Positions 20,774 through 32,019 of a stretch of DNA of 64,000 nt are shown in pieces. A program made the position numbers and the translations under genes. This DNA is from Pohlia nutans (Eukaryota > Streptophyta > Bryopsida > Bryales > Mniaceae). Where the stretch lies: positions 10,188,501-10,252,500 of the forward strand of contig CM040107.1 of the NCBI GenBank assembly GCA_022496805.1, written 5' to 3'. Under the pieces are notes generated by a model. That model made no database searches. It saw only the letters and a program-made list of their open reading frames with translations, and had not been told where the DNA came from. The first letter of the stretch is position 1; each line of letters starts with the position of its first letter.

Positions 20774-23700
20774 ATGGAGAGAGTGGTGCTCTCGTGCGTG
20801 CTTAAGTGTTCGCTACGAAACTTGGTGGCGGTCCAGACGGGAAACCGGATGGAAAACCGGATGTCGGGGGACGGGCCCCTGACGGTCCCGGCCACGATCC
20901 GGGATTTGAATTGGGCGGCCTTAAATTGGGCAGCCTTAAATTGGGCGGCTTACTATTCATTTCTCTCTGGTTCCTCTAGCCCTTTGCGCGCACCTTCTTT
21001 TGCAATTTCGGAGAGTGTTAGGGTTTTCATTGCGCGTCCGAAGGGAGAAAGCAGTGAGCGACCGGCATTTGGGGAATTTGAACGCCTAGGAGTTAGGGAA
21101 ATTGAGCGCCCGGGGAGAGACAGTAGTGCGAGGTTGGAGTTGAAGATGGGCGAGCACCCGGAGAGTGAGGGCCGCAATTTTAGGCGGAGTTTGCGGAAGG
21201 AAGCGAGTGTGCACCCGGGGAGTGAGGCGCAAGGGCTCCATGAGGTGAGGCGCGCATCACGGAAACGGAAGGGAGCGTGTCCGGAGAGGGAAGCGCGTGA
21301 CTTGCGGGAGAGAGGAAGGGTGCACCGGGAGAGAGAGACGCGCCATTCACGGAAGAGTGGAGAAGCGCACTCGGAGGTCGCAGCTATGGCGTGCAAGGAG
21401 ACCGGATCCAAAATCCCGGAGGAAAGGATTCTTCCGGACATCCCGTAGCACTCGGAAGACTTCGAGAATCTGCTCAAGGACCTCGAGAAGATCGGGTGTT
21501 TGGGGTTGTTTGGGAAAGTGTGGGATGTGCAGGACGCTCGGATATTGGAGGAAATTGAGGGCGGGGCTATGGAGTCTGCCTTCCGGGCGAACATCCGGGT
21601 GAAGAACGGGAATTGGACCCGGGAGCATTGGCGAGCCCTGTACGACTCCCTCCACACGAGCGAGGATTTGGAACCGGGCAGCAAGGGAGACACGGATTGG
21701 GAAAAGGAGTGCTTCATCTACCTCTCGGACCATGACGGATTCAAGGTGGCGGATTGCAAGAATCCCCGGGAGCAACGGCTGCTCCAGTACGTGGTGCCCA
21801 TCCTCAACCCGGAGAAGCCCACCACCCTCACGGTCTCACTGGCAAGGGGTATCTTCTCTGCACTCCTCCGGAAGAAGCAAAACAACTGGGCGTACTTGGT
21901 GCACCGGAACACCCAGAAGAAGGCCTGGAACCTCGGGAACAAGAAGGGATGTGCGCTGGCCCCATTTCTCTACCATCTATACGAGAAGAACGGTTGCATC
22001 ACGGAGGAGGAGAAGAAGAGGTTGGAGATTCCTCCTATTCCAGGGGTGAGGAGCCCAGCCAAGAAGAAGAAAGCACTTCCGGGAGGAGGAGCGTGGACGT
22101 GCCGGCCCGGACCCTCGCTACAACCGGAAGAGAGGGGGATGGCTCCACCGGATAAAAGGGAGTTGCCCAATACACCTCAAACGGACAGGAGTAGCGTCCA
22201 GGAAGAGCGCAGGAAGAAAAGAGAAGACCCGGTGCGACCAGGTGGAGCGAGCGCGATCCCGGAGCTAAGAACGAAGAGGAGAGAAGACCGCCTGGAGGGA
22301 GGCCAACCGGGTGGTGTGAAACCACGGCAAGAGGAGCGGCTGGAGAAGAGGAAGGACCCGGAGGTAGGCCGACCGGGTGGGGCAGGACCTTGACAAGAGT
22401 TGTGGACAAAGCTTAGAGAGGACCTGGAGGAAGATCAACCTCAAGAGGAGTCACTGCAGCCGAAGCTGACCTGGAAGAAGAGGGTGTATCCGACAGTGGG
22501 TTCCAAATCGGATGGGGGAGGTTCTTCCCAAATGCGCCCTCAGGTGGAGTCGGTAGTGGAGTCCGGACCAGCGGAGGAGACAGGTTCTTCTCCAACACAT
22601 CCTCAGGAGCAACCGGTAGTAGGTTCCGGACCGATGGAGGAAGATCCTGCCCCGGTGTGTCTACAGGAGCAGCGGGTGGTGGAGACGAGACTGGAGGAAG
22701 GGGGTCCTTCCCAGGTTCGACCCCGGGCCAATCTGATCGGAAGAGGAAGCTGATCCTCACGCCCGAGGGGGATGATGATACGGACATTCAGGAGACCACT
22801 CCTCGGAAGAGGAAGGGTCAAGCCCGAAGGAAGACTACTCCCTTCAACAACCGGAAGAAGCGTCCCAAAGAAGCACAAGAAGGAGGGGATGACAAGGAGG
22901 AGTCCAAAGATGAGGGAGACTAGGAGTAGGGACCGGCCGAGAGGGAGGAACCATTTCGGGAAGCAGGACCGTCCGGAGGGGCACCGGATGAGGAGGAGGC
23001 CCTGCTCACGGTGGACAACATCCTCTTGACAACCTAGGTCGCCCTGGAACTGCTCACGGAGACGTACACTCTGCTCTTCGCTGCGCTACGGGAGGTAGGC
23101 ACCCTCCTTCGGACAGATGACGCGCTGGAGTACCCGGAGCAAATCCGGAAGCTCTAGAGGAAACTCCACAGGAGCCGGGAGCAGATGAACGAGGCGGCCA
23201 TCTTCGTGTTGGGTCAACACGAGGAGCTGCACCGGAAGTCGGATTACATCAAGAAGATGGAGGCTCATATCCGGACAAAGGAGCAGCATATCCGGGGGCA
23301 GGAGGAGACCATCCGGTGCGTGAGGGAGACAAGCCGGCAGTGCATCTGGAAGGAGGTGCAGTTGTTTCAACCAGGAGGGGAGGTACAGATGAAGGCCCGG
23401 TTGTATGACCAGATGGTAGGCCAGCCAAGATTGGATGGAAGAGCCCGGATGAAGAATGTGGTCTGGGAGTACTCGGACAAGGTGGAGGCCTTCCTGGTGG
23501 AGTTCCGGTCATTGGCGGAGCAGGTGACGAGGAAGAGTCCCTCCGCCTTGGAATTGGATGAAGAGGAGACCACAAACCGGAGTGAGCACGTAGGTTCCGG
23601 GGATGGGTTGCACGGTGTGTTCCATATGTCTGCAGAGGTGTCTCAGGCGGGGGAGATCGACCGGCTGATGAGGATGGGGAGCTCAACGCAGGAGCACACC

Positions 23701-24070
23701 TCCCGATCCGTGATGGATGTGGAACCGATGCACATGGTCAAACTCAGAGGAGTGAGCCCAGCGAACGTCCAGAATTCGGAAGAAGGCATGGAAGCGATGG
23801 GTGTCCAACCGAGTAGAGAGGAGAGACAAGAGGGTGGGCTAGGAGGTCATCCGGACGGTCAACCGGGAGGCGAGCAAGTGGGCGAGCCAACCGTGGAATA
23901 GCAGTTGGAGCAGCAGGCAGAGCACGGAGTGCGAGGAGATCGGCCGGCTGATCCAATCGTGGTGGGGAGCCTGGAAGAACTGCAAGGGCAGCCAACGGAG
24001 GACGAGCAGCTGCCCGGGACCACCGGAGGTCCGAGATTAGTGGTCCGGACTTAGTGGTTCCGGCCACTTA
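20774..24070 (+). pseudogene. Decayed large coiled-coil protein inside the insertion
   Basis: From the ATG at 20774 one frame runs to 22753 with stops at 21446-21448 (TAG) and 22391-22393 (TGA), then shifts frame and continues to about 24070 with further TAGs near 23035, 23155 and 23899. Parts: an Arg/Glu-rich repetitive N-terminus; a helical domain (21480-22040) with W-A-Y-L-V-H-R-N and C-A-L-A-P-F-L-Y-H-L-Y; a long Pro/Glu/Arg linker with R-K-R-K nuclear-localisation-like clusters; and a coiled coil (23100-23400). The stops mostly fall where CAG would be natural. Layout resembles 12440-13800. A threefold AATTGGGCGGCCTTA repeat sits at 20905-20950. Probably transposon-derived; family unassigned. 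Confidence 0.45.
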
Positions 24071-24074
24071 GAGT

Positions 24075-26010
24075 AGGACTTTTTGAGTAGGTAGATTAGA
24101 AGACTTTTTCGTGTATAGATTTTTAGGGTTTTTATGTTAGTGGCAGCTTAGGGTAGGAATTGAACCGTGGAGAAAGGTCCCCGGATTTCCGGATCTCGGG
24201 AATGTAGGATCTGAGGATTTCCCACATCCGAGCGTTTCGGGATGGCTTTTTATCAAGGAATGTTCTTCATTCCTAGGATCTTTTGTGTACCATTGTTACG
24301 TGTAAATGAGTAGAAGCGCATATTCCTTTCAGAAACTTTTTGCGTGTGTGTGCATATGTGTGTTTGCTTGTGTTATTGCCCAGAACAGTGGCGCAACTAG
24401 TTCCTTGGTAAGCAGATGGAGTAGCCGGGCTTTGGTGTAGGATTAGGTAAGAGACCGGGTAGAAAAGTTGGAAGAGTCAGAATCGTTTGAATGAGGAGCA
24501 TTCTGTGTCCGGTTGCAGGAAATAATCCGGGTTAGTAGCTGAGTGAGCAGGAGGGGGTACTCCGGTTCTCTCAGAACTCCTGGACGGGTACTTCAGTAGA
24601 GGTGCCAGCATCCGGGTAGATTTTGCAATTGTAGAGTACGGGGAAGCTAGAGTAAAACGGGTCGTGAGGAATTCAATCTCATCCGGACACCCTGGATACT
24701 GTCCATTCCGGTTAGCAAGTGGTTGTAGTATTTTGGAGAGAAGGGGGGAACCGGGTTGCGCTTGTGTGACTGGCTGTGGGTTTGGGATAAATCCATAGTT
24801 GAAGAGCAATTTGGGGAGTACCCGGACTAGGGAGTGAGTTTGGAGAACCGGGAGGTGGTGAATCCCCTGTCACGGAAATCAGTAGGGGAGGGTGTGACTT
24901 TAAATCCAGCATCCTTAAAAATGCAGATGGAGAACCCTCTGAGGGAAAACAGAGGTTATGGGAAAACAGAGGTTTAGGTTAGACTGGGTGGAATAGGGTT
25001 GATTAAGTTTCCAACCCGTACAAAAACCGGATCTAGTCATAACCGGATCAGTTAGTAGGAAAGATCCGGTTTTAGTACGGAAAAAGGGAGTAAATTCGTG
25101 ACTGGAAGAGAGCAGTCACCAATCCGGGTCAGTTATCGGAAACTTCCCACTTCACAGAGTCTTCGCGAAACAATAATCCGGAAATCACCTTTACGAGCAT
25201 TCTTAATACGAAAAAGTGCGCTCTAGGGGAGAATCCGGTACCACGTGCTATGACACAAGCTACGGTCACCCAAAATTTTTGTTGCAGTTTACAAATTGGT
25301 GCACTTACCCAAGCTTTGGAAAATTATCAATAAATATTGGAATGGAATTTTGTGACAAAACAAATTGCATTGTTTCTAGAATTCTAAATTTAAGATGTCT
25401 ACCTCAATAAAGTTTGAAAATTTTCAATCTTTCAATCCAAATTAAGCATTTCTACTTAGATTTGGTAGCGTGTCGCTTGTCATAAGTGCACCTATTTTAT
25501 GGGAAATGCTAGAAGGGGGTCAAATTTGAACTTCAAAAATTTATAGCAACATACCACAAGTGTGTACAAATTTACCATATTTTATTTTTTTGGGTATTAC
25601 GCTTACTTACATTTTAGTTGATTGTTTGGGGATGTTTTTGTTTTTTAAGATTTTTGTGCAGTTAAAACTTTTTTTTGGATTTTTTTTTTTGGAAATGAAA
25701 TAATGGTTCAATTTTAGAGGTGGCATATGAAATGCATTTTTCATAAAACCTAGCTAAGGATGTTATGTAAAAAAGGCTCTAATTGCCCCTACTCGGAAAA
25801 TGGCTATTGAGTAATGCCCAAAGTCTTGAAATTAACTTAAAAATTGCTAAAGTGAAAGTATTAGCATAAACCCAGTTCGGGATGGTGAAATTTTTGATCT
25901 AATTGAAAGTTGAGAGGTGCGCATTACTACGCTAGTGCACGAGTTGCACGGCCTTTAGCTGCACAAGCTGCATTCCCCACTAGGTAGACCGTAGCTTGCA
26001 ATCACCCTGA
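24075..26010. other. AT-rich stretch without recognisable gene
   Basis: 24075-24500 looks like transcribed 3' flank (T-rich, TG-rich tract near 24340-24375). Some CCGGAT-rich sequence follows to about 25170, then strongly AT-rich DNA to 25960. Short ORFs on both strands have no coding character. Nothing further seen. Confidence 0.4.
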
Positions 26011-26016
26011 TGCCAT

Positions 26017-26420
26017 TGCCCATAATTTGCACCTCGTTGTTGCCCTAGTTGTGTATGACTTTGGCATGTCAAAGCCAACGTCAACCGAGTAACAACCTGT
26101 AGTCAGAGTTGACTGTCGGGCAGTTGATTACTATAAGAGTGACTATGTAGGGGATGCCATGAATATGAACTTTGACATCTTTTATCAATCCTTTGGGCCA
26201 TGCTATGGTGCGGTTGGCCATCTTGAGGTTGAACGGTGCGGGCGAGGGCTTGTGTAGTCCTAAGCGTCGGCGTTTGTCTTCAGAGATCACATTGATGCCA
26301 AATCCGCCATCGATTAGAACGTCGTCTACCATGTTTTTGCCGACTGAGACTGTGATGACCGGCATGTGCTTGTCGATGACTGCTGCAGCGGCGATCGTCA
26401 CCTCCTCCGTAGTTGACTAG
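26017..26420 (-). pseudogene. Aspartic protease of Element B
   Basis: Cleaves the Gag-Pol polyprotein. The active-site region reads D-D-V-L-I-D-G-G-F-G-I-N-V-I (about 26325-26284), a variant of the D-[ST]-G/D-G-G-S motif of plant Ty3 elements, with Phe where Ser is usual. The frame continues L-L-L-G, then stop, R-W-L, stop, H-A-K-V-I-H-N, stop, G-N-N-E-V-Q-I-M-G-N-G, the conserved end of the domain. The three stops fit TGA, TGA and TAG changes from Arg/Trp codons. The insertion at 20700-26010 begins just past this point. Confidence 0.7.
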
Positions 26421-26429
26421 GGTGCTTCA

Positions 26430-27480
26430 AGTGTCACCCCTGGGTCTGGATGAGTCAGTCGATCTCGAACCAGTGTGTTGAGCGTCTGTGATAACTGTAG
26501 TAAGTCGCGAATAGACAGCAGCAATTTGCACTCTTCTTGTTGATCGAGGATCTGCTACTGGACGGTGCCGAATGCAATGCAGCCTTGGTCGACATAGGCC
26601 AAAGTCGGTTGGGCTGGGTCGTCTCGAGGGGTGATCCTATTTTGCGGTAATGCATCAGCGTCCCAGTCGAGTGAGGGCGAGTCCTCAGTCGACTTTGGGT
26701 CTTTAGTGGAAGTCTTTTTTTCCAACTCGGCTTGGAGTTGACGAACTTCCTGCATCATTTGATCACATAGTATATCCTGGGTAGTCTAGTCGGTCGTCTC
26801 CGTGGTCTCGTCAGGAATCGACTGGTCGGGGGTCGACTGGCTTCTGGTAATCGCTGCGACCGTCACGACACCAACTGTAGTGTTCGGTAGTTCTTCAATG
26901 ACTACTGACGACGTGTTGGGCTTGTTCTCGATCTGCTAATTAATAAATTTGACTACTTTCGGATCCTTCAGCATGGGGCACATGTGTGTCCGGTGGTCCA
27001 GGGTCTAGCAAAGAGAACAAGGGAATATCTGTCGTGGTGTGCCATCCCGAGGCAGTCGATTCCTTGATTTGGATGTAGTCGACACTGGTGTGGCTGCTGC
27101 TACCGGGACTGTCGCATTGGTCGCTGCACGCCTTTTGTTAATCTTACTCTTAGGGTTCAGGAAGCAATCGCGTTCGAGGTGGCTTGGCTTTTTGCATTGG
27201 TTGCTAAATGCTCGTCTGGTAGTCTCGGCTCGCTCGGTGGTAGAGGTCGAGTCGGGTTCCTTGGGTAGTCCGCTTTCTGCGACCTTGGCCGATTTCTTGG
27301 CCAGGGCTAGTGTTGATCTGGGTAGTCCAACTATGGCTACCTGCAGATACTTCAACAAACCAGCTCGGAAATTGCTTAGTAGGAAATTATTAGCCGGAAG
27401 GACCTCAAATTGGCTGGCGAGTTTCATCATCCGCTCGTAGTAATCGTCAACCGACTCTTTGGCATCCTGTTTCATACTGC
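26430..27480 (-). pseudogene. Gag of Element B (N-terminus missing)
   Basis: Capsid-type retrotransposon Gag domain: E-S-V-D-D-Y-Y-E-R-M-M-K-L-A-S-Q-F and L-S-N-F-R-A-G-L (27460-27340). Two zinc-knuckle positions follow. The first has lost its first Cys (C-K-K-P-S-H-L-E-R-D-C). The second (C-S-L-C, H, C, about 27017-26976) carries a TAG inside the loop. The frame then runs through a Thr/Gln-rich linker to the protease. At 27480 it abuts LTR sequence directly, so the start codon, leader and primer site were deleted. Confidence 0.75.
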
Positions 27481-27804
27481 GGAAACAAGAGCAGGAAATG
27501 ATACTACTACAGTAGTAGTCTAACATACTAGTGCACACATGAAGGTCTACAACACGAATGAAGTACAACTAAGGCTGCAAGTAAAGAAGTTGTACAAAAT
27601 GTATAGCAACAATTCTCTCAAAGAGAGGGAAAGTACATATAGGAGATTGGTCTAACAGTGTGTCAGACTGGTCGACCGGAATAGTCGGGTCGACCAGTGT
27701 GTACCAGCCTGTACTACCAAGTATCGCGTGCCGGGTCTATTATTGCCGGGTATAGACTAGCCTACTTTTAGCCTAAGGGAATATCGGACAAATATTTGGT
27801 TAAC
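27481..27804 (-). repeat. 5' LTR of Element B, outer part only
   Basis: Matches the outer ~325 bp of the family LTR (from AAGAGCAGGAAATGATAC to ATATTTGGTTAACT). The inner ~200 bp next to the primer site are gone, and similarity passes straight into gag. The outer terminus is TTAACT rather than TTAACA. The hairpin arm GGTCGACCAGT is preserved on one side. Confidence 0.85.
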
Positions 27805-27805
27805 T

Positions 27806-29220
27806 GTCACGGAGCCATAAGAGTGCCTAAGCTCAGTTCTCGGATAATCCATCTGCAAAGCAAGTTGATAAGGCTATTGTGTACGTATGAAATATGGAGA
27901 AATTTTCATGGTGATAGTTTCATGAAAGTGTTTGACTCATATTAAAGACTTACAACTGAGTGTTGTAATTGAAATTGGATTCTCAGCGGGTGTCACTGTA
28001 CTTCAACTTTGAGACCAAAATGGCAGTCATCAGATGTATTTCCATGCACTAGCGCCCGTGGCAGTCCTTTGGAATTACAATTGTACACAAAGCATCTGTG
28101 TCCTTGCTGCAGATCAGAGAACATCAGAGACCAAGGATGCAGCTGGACTTACAATGTGGGTGTCAATCAAAAGACTAGGGTGTGTTGTACGTGGGATACG
28201 AAGTATACAATAAGTCATGTAGACATGAGGTTATATTTGTAATTCAAATTACATTGCACAAATGTACTAGAAATATATACGTAGAAACGCACAACACTCG
28301 GAATCAAGCAATATCATCTGTGACCAATAAAATCAAAACTGGATGTGTTCACAATAACAATTGATGTCTCAGCTTAGGCATGATTGCAACTGTTTGATCA
28401 AATTTGAGTGACACTCAGCTAACTATTGACAACCGGATGCTTTACACACAAGTCGTGTTGCATCTTACACCCGAATTTTGGAAGGTGAACAAGGCCACTT
28501 CCACATGGCATGGTGTAGTTATGGGATGGAAGAATAGGATCAGTTCTAGTTTATTGAACGACAATGCATACTCCACCATGCAAAGATAATTGTAGGTGAT
28601 ACTGAACCATCTGGTTCATACTCCAATTAAGTTTCATCAGTCCCATAATAATGTACGTCTTTGGAATATTGACTTTCACTGGGCACCACCTGTTCTGAGT
28701 TTTTTGGCAGTACTCTTGACATGCTTCACTATTGTGGTCATTGTCCTCAAACTACGAACGTAAGCAATTTGAGCGATGTTTGGCAACATTAAGAAAATTT
28801 GGAAAAAAACCCTAAACCGCAGTCAAAACAAGCTTGATGAGGATTGCAAAAAATTGCAACATCTAATTCGCATTTGTCAGAAGTTGTGAATTGAATTTGA
28901 ACGGAGAGGAAATAGATTGAAGTAGGTCCAAATTAATTTCAAGATGGTGAGCTCAATGATTGGAAGGTAGCTCTAAGCCATTTCATTTAGTTGGGGACAT
29001 ACTAGCTAGATTACTGTAATGCACCACGTAGGTAATGCGTGTTCGCTAGTGGATCATCATTATCTAATTGATATAAACAAGTCGTCGGCAATAATCAACT
29101 GAACATGCATGTGGACATTAAGGGAATGCACTGAGATATAATTCTAGCTAGAATATCAGGCACGCATACGGTTGAATTCTCGAACACAGATGACTATATT
29201 GTAAGCCTCAATGGTTCAAG
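27806..29220. other. Intergenic AT-rich region, no gene seen
   Basis: Unique-looking moderately AT-rich sequence. ORFs of 60-77 codons at 28009-28589 have no motif and no consistent frame. Nothing supported. Confidence 0.4.
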
Positions 29221-29265
29221 GTTTTTATGAAATATTTATTAGTGAGCGGTAGCCAGTGAGCCACA

Positions 29266-29580
29266 GTGAATGCAGCTGATTACCAGTGGAACAACATACA
29301 AGGAGCACTGGTTCACATGCAATTGCAAAGATGCACATATCCCAAAAGCACACTAAATCCGTACGTAAGTACTGTCAATGGAATTTGTAGTGCCAGCAAA
29401 CCCAGAACTGCTAAATTTGACTTTGTCGCAACAATCTGTGAACTAAAACATAATCGTTTGACCAAATTAACTAAACAATGGTATTCGGCTAACCACCACT
29501 TATTTCGTTTTTGGCGACGTATCGTACACTCAGACCCCGAACATGCCTTTTTAACACAATACATATACCGTGTACCATAA
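29266..29580 (+). CDS. Unrecognised 104-residue ORF
   Basis: The longest plus-strand ORF between Elements B and C. It is His/Tyr/Thr-rich with no recognised motif or membrane span. It directly follows a GTGAGCGGTAGCCAGTGAGC stretch (29242-29261) similar to the terminal repeats of the 10.3-kb insertion. An opposite-strand ORF of 83 codons overlaps it. It may well be chance. Confidence 0.15.
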   Translation: MNAADYQWNNIQGALVHMQLQRCTYPKSTLNPYVSTVNGICSASKPRTAKFDFVATICELKHNRLTKLTKQWYSANHHLFRFWRRIVHSDPEHAFLTQYIYRVP

Positions 29581-29979
29581 TTTGAATTGATGACGACTGG
29601 CTTGCAATCCTAAGCACAGCATGCACAACTTAATTGTTGACACGTATTTAAAAGTACAATATATTGATGCGTACACCTAAACCGATAGCCATGCGTGCTG
29701 TGCAATACTTGTCTTATTGTGTCACTCGTAACCAAAACAACTTGGATGCATGCAAAGAATGATAACAATTGAACAAAGAACACATGCAAAAAAATACCCA
29801 ATTAGCAGTCAATGGAAAGTTTAACTGTCACTTAATTTGAGGAAAAAAAGAATCGCAAAAAAAGGTGGTCAAAAGAACCGCAATAGGAAAACGACTACGG
29901 TTATTCTCGACCATGTTTTCTACTAGTGTCGTCACACTTGTGTTGGTCTCTTATTAACACTTGAACGATTCAAGTTCGG

Positions 29980-31020
29980 TGTCGTCACGGTCGTTGCCGT
30001 GGTATTAATGTTGGTCATGGCGGTGCTTGCGTATTTTTTGCTGGTGCTCTTCAAGGTTTATGCTCAGGTGCTTGTCGTGAAATTTGTGATGCTCGTCGTG
30101 TAATGTTTCGCAATTGTCTCTGCTCATCGGTGTAGTCTGGGACCAAGAATGCGTCATGGCCGTCATGGCTGTAATTGTGATGATCAACCCCTAGGACCGT
30201 GGGTCTAGCCTCGGCACCGACGGTCTTGAATGAACATTACACTTTGATCACCAAGTCTAAGTTTGCTCATGATTCCTGCCTTGCTCACCCTCGTCATGCT
30301 CATTCTGCTAGCTGCTGTTTACTCTCGTCAAGTTTGTGCTCGTCATGATCAAACCCCAAAACCGAGAGTAGAGCCACGGTACCTATAGTCATAGTGGCCC
30401 TGGTGGCTGAGGTGGCTGTGCTTGAGGTGATCATAGTCCAACACCATGGCTGTGGCCTCGGGACCAATGGCCATATTCGTCAATCACTCTTTGATCAAGG
30501 AGTTTCACTCTTTGACCACTGTGTTCATCTTAGTCATGTTCTTACTGCTTGCTGATGGGCATGGTGTCTGCCATGTTGGTGCTTGTTGTGATCATCTCCC
30601 TGCGCCGTGGCTAAAGCCTTAGGACGGATGGTTAAGTATTACCCTAAACCTTTGATCAATGTATTTTGGCTGATGCTCGACCCAGTCCTCGTGATCCCTA
30701 TCTTATTCACACTCAAGATAATCTGGCTAGTTGCTGCTGTTCAAGAAGGCCGTCAAGGCCAGGCTCGTCATGATCACATCCCACCACCGTGGAGAGGGCC
30801 TCAAGATCAATGGTCAAATTACTCCAGCTCGCTTTCATCAACTAGTATAGTCCGATACTCTTCCTCTTGTTCTTGCAGCTTGTTGGTTTGTATACTAGCC
30901 ACCCTCGTCGTCATCATTATGATCAAACCCCTTCACCGTGGGAGACCCCTCAGTACCAATGGTCATATGTCTCCAACACTCTTTGATCAAGAACTTCCCT
31001 ATAGAGTTCTTGTATTACTC
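29980..31020 (+). repeat. Highly diverged tandem repeat, ~150-240 bp spacing
   Basis: A recurring core of GATCAAACCCC, ACCGTGGG, CCTC and ACCAATGGTC appears near 30181, 30349, 30591, 30772 and 30920, interspersed with GCTCGTCATGATCA words. Copies are too diverged for one clean period. The word content (CTCGTCATG, ACCGTGG) recalls both the 128-bp array and the satellite arms, hinting at a shared ancestry. The ORF at 30607-31107 crosses the repeats and is not supported as a gene. Confidence 0.5.
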
Positions 31021-31527
31021 GATAGGCAATCAAGGTGCATGATTACGTTGTCTAGTTTGCTTCTCCTTCGCTGTTTTCCTTGCTTACCGAGTAGTTTTAA
31101 ATTTTAAGATTGTTGTTTGTTATTTGGTTCTAAGCTCCTTGATCTGTGACTACTGAGCCAGCCTTGATAGTGCCTACGGGCAATTCTCCCTAACTTCTTT
31201 CAGTTCGGTAGGAGGGCATCTACCGTGCGAGCCTTGGATATGAGAGCAAACAGCGTTGAACAGAGCGGAAAATATAGAGCGGAGAGTGGAGAATTGATTG
31301 ACTTTTATTAAAAATAACATAATATTCGAATATTCAAAAAATTATTCGTATATTTTATAGAATATTCCAATATTCCAAAGGTAAATTCATGTCAAAATAA
31401 ATTTTTTTTACCATAGTAAAAATTAACTGCAATCATTTATGATATATTTATTGTGGTAAATTTGAATTTCCTGGTCAATAGCATCATTTACTGAAGTGAG
31501 AAACAAACTTTTTAAATGCATCTCTTT

Positions 31528-31956
31528 TGGTAGCTCCTCCTTATGAAAGCCTATTTGGTAATCATTACCGGAGGGTATGTTAGCTACCAAGGAGGAGAAG
31601 TAGAGGAAATTCAATACGACAGAGTTTAAGACTAGCTCAGTAATCACAAACCGAGAAGAAAGTGAGCTAATCAGATAGTGAAAATACAAGCAAAAGACTA
31701 TTCGGTAGACATAGAAACAAAGGAAAGTACTTCAGACAAGAAATCAAGTGTCTTGGAAAATGTGGCGTGCCAATGAGTTTTGCTCTATTGCTTTTATACC
31801 ATAGTAGAACCAAATCTGATAGTTAGATCAGATCGGTAGAAAAAAGTGTTTCCTAGATCCACCTGCTAGAGTATCCTTGAAAATTACCGGGGTAAAACTC
31901 AGACCGGTAGACCCACCGGTAGCTCCTAATTTACGGATAACACTATCCCCCCTCTA
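31528..31956 (-). repeat. 3' LTR of Element C with polypurine tract
   Basis: Plus strand runs TGGTAGCTCCTCC (31528) to TTTACGGATAACA (31942), 415 bp. Next to it, 31944-31956 reads on the minus strand AGAGGGGGGATAG, the polypurine primer for plus-strand synthesis. It contains TTTTATACC-type promoter sequence near 31795. It matches 45462-45910 apart from a 36-bp duplication present only in the latter. Confidence 0.9.
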
Positions 31957-32019
31957 AACCAAGTTTACACCTGGAACTTGTTTAAAATACATTTGGTACC
32001 AAAAAAAACTGGAGGGATT

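Larger units (their letters stand above)
20700..26010. mobile_element. ~5.3-kb insertion between protease and RT of Element B
   Basis: The protease frame of B runs right to left to about 26017 (M-G-N-G-I-R), and the next pol residues appear only near 20690, so foreign DNA separates them. Its GC-rich left two thirds carry a plus-strand pseudogene, and its right third is AT-rich and empty. A TATA-like CTATAAATG lies at 20730-20738. Exact ends and target duplication could not be fixed. Near 24380 the sequence AGAACAGTGGCGCAACTAG could be an LTR end plus primer site, but no partner LTR was found. Class unknown. Confidence 0.5.
4296..27804 (-). mobile_element. Element B: Ty3/Gypsy LTR retrotransposon, split by two large insertions
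   Basis: Read right to left: partial 5' LTR (27481-27804), gag (27480-26430), protease (26420-26017), then, after an insertion, reverse transcriptase, RNase H, remnant integrase and a chromodomain-position tail (20690-18008), ORF3 (17750-15280), polypurine tract (15140-15151) and the 3' LTR, cut in two by a 10.3-kb insertion (4296-4442 and 14747-15137). LTR similarity places it with A and D. It has lost the inner half of its 5' LTR, the primer binding site, the Gag N-terminus and most of the integrase. No matching target duplication was found at its outer ends. Confidence 0.8.

Noticed and set aside
20953..22409. Long minus-strand ORFs (254 and 142 codons)
   Set aside because: Antisense of the Arg/Glu-rich plus-strand pseudogene; GC-rich, stop-poor composition explains them.
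24050..24400. LTR end plus primer site (AGAACAGTGGCGCAACTAG) in the 5.3-kb insertion
   Set aside because: No second LTR copy and no polypurine tract found; kept only as a remark.
27806..29220. tRNA or other structured RNA genes in the spacer
   Set aside because: No convincing cloverleaf, A/B box pair or other RNA signature could be read by eye here or elsewhere in the window.
30607..31107. 166-codon plus-strand ORF
   Set aside because: Runs through diverged tandem repeats and has no motif; likely chance.
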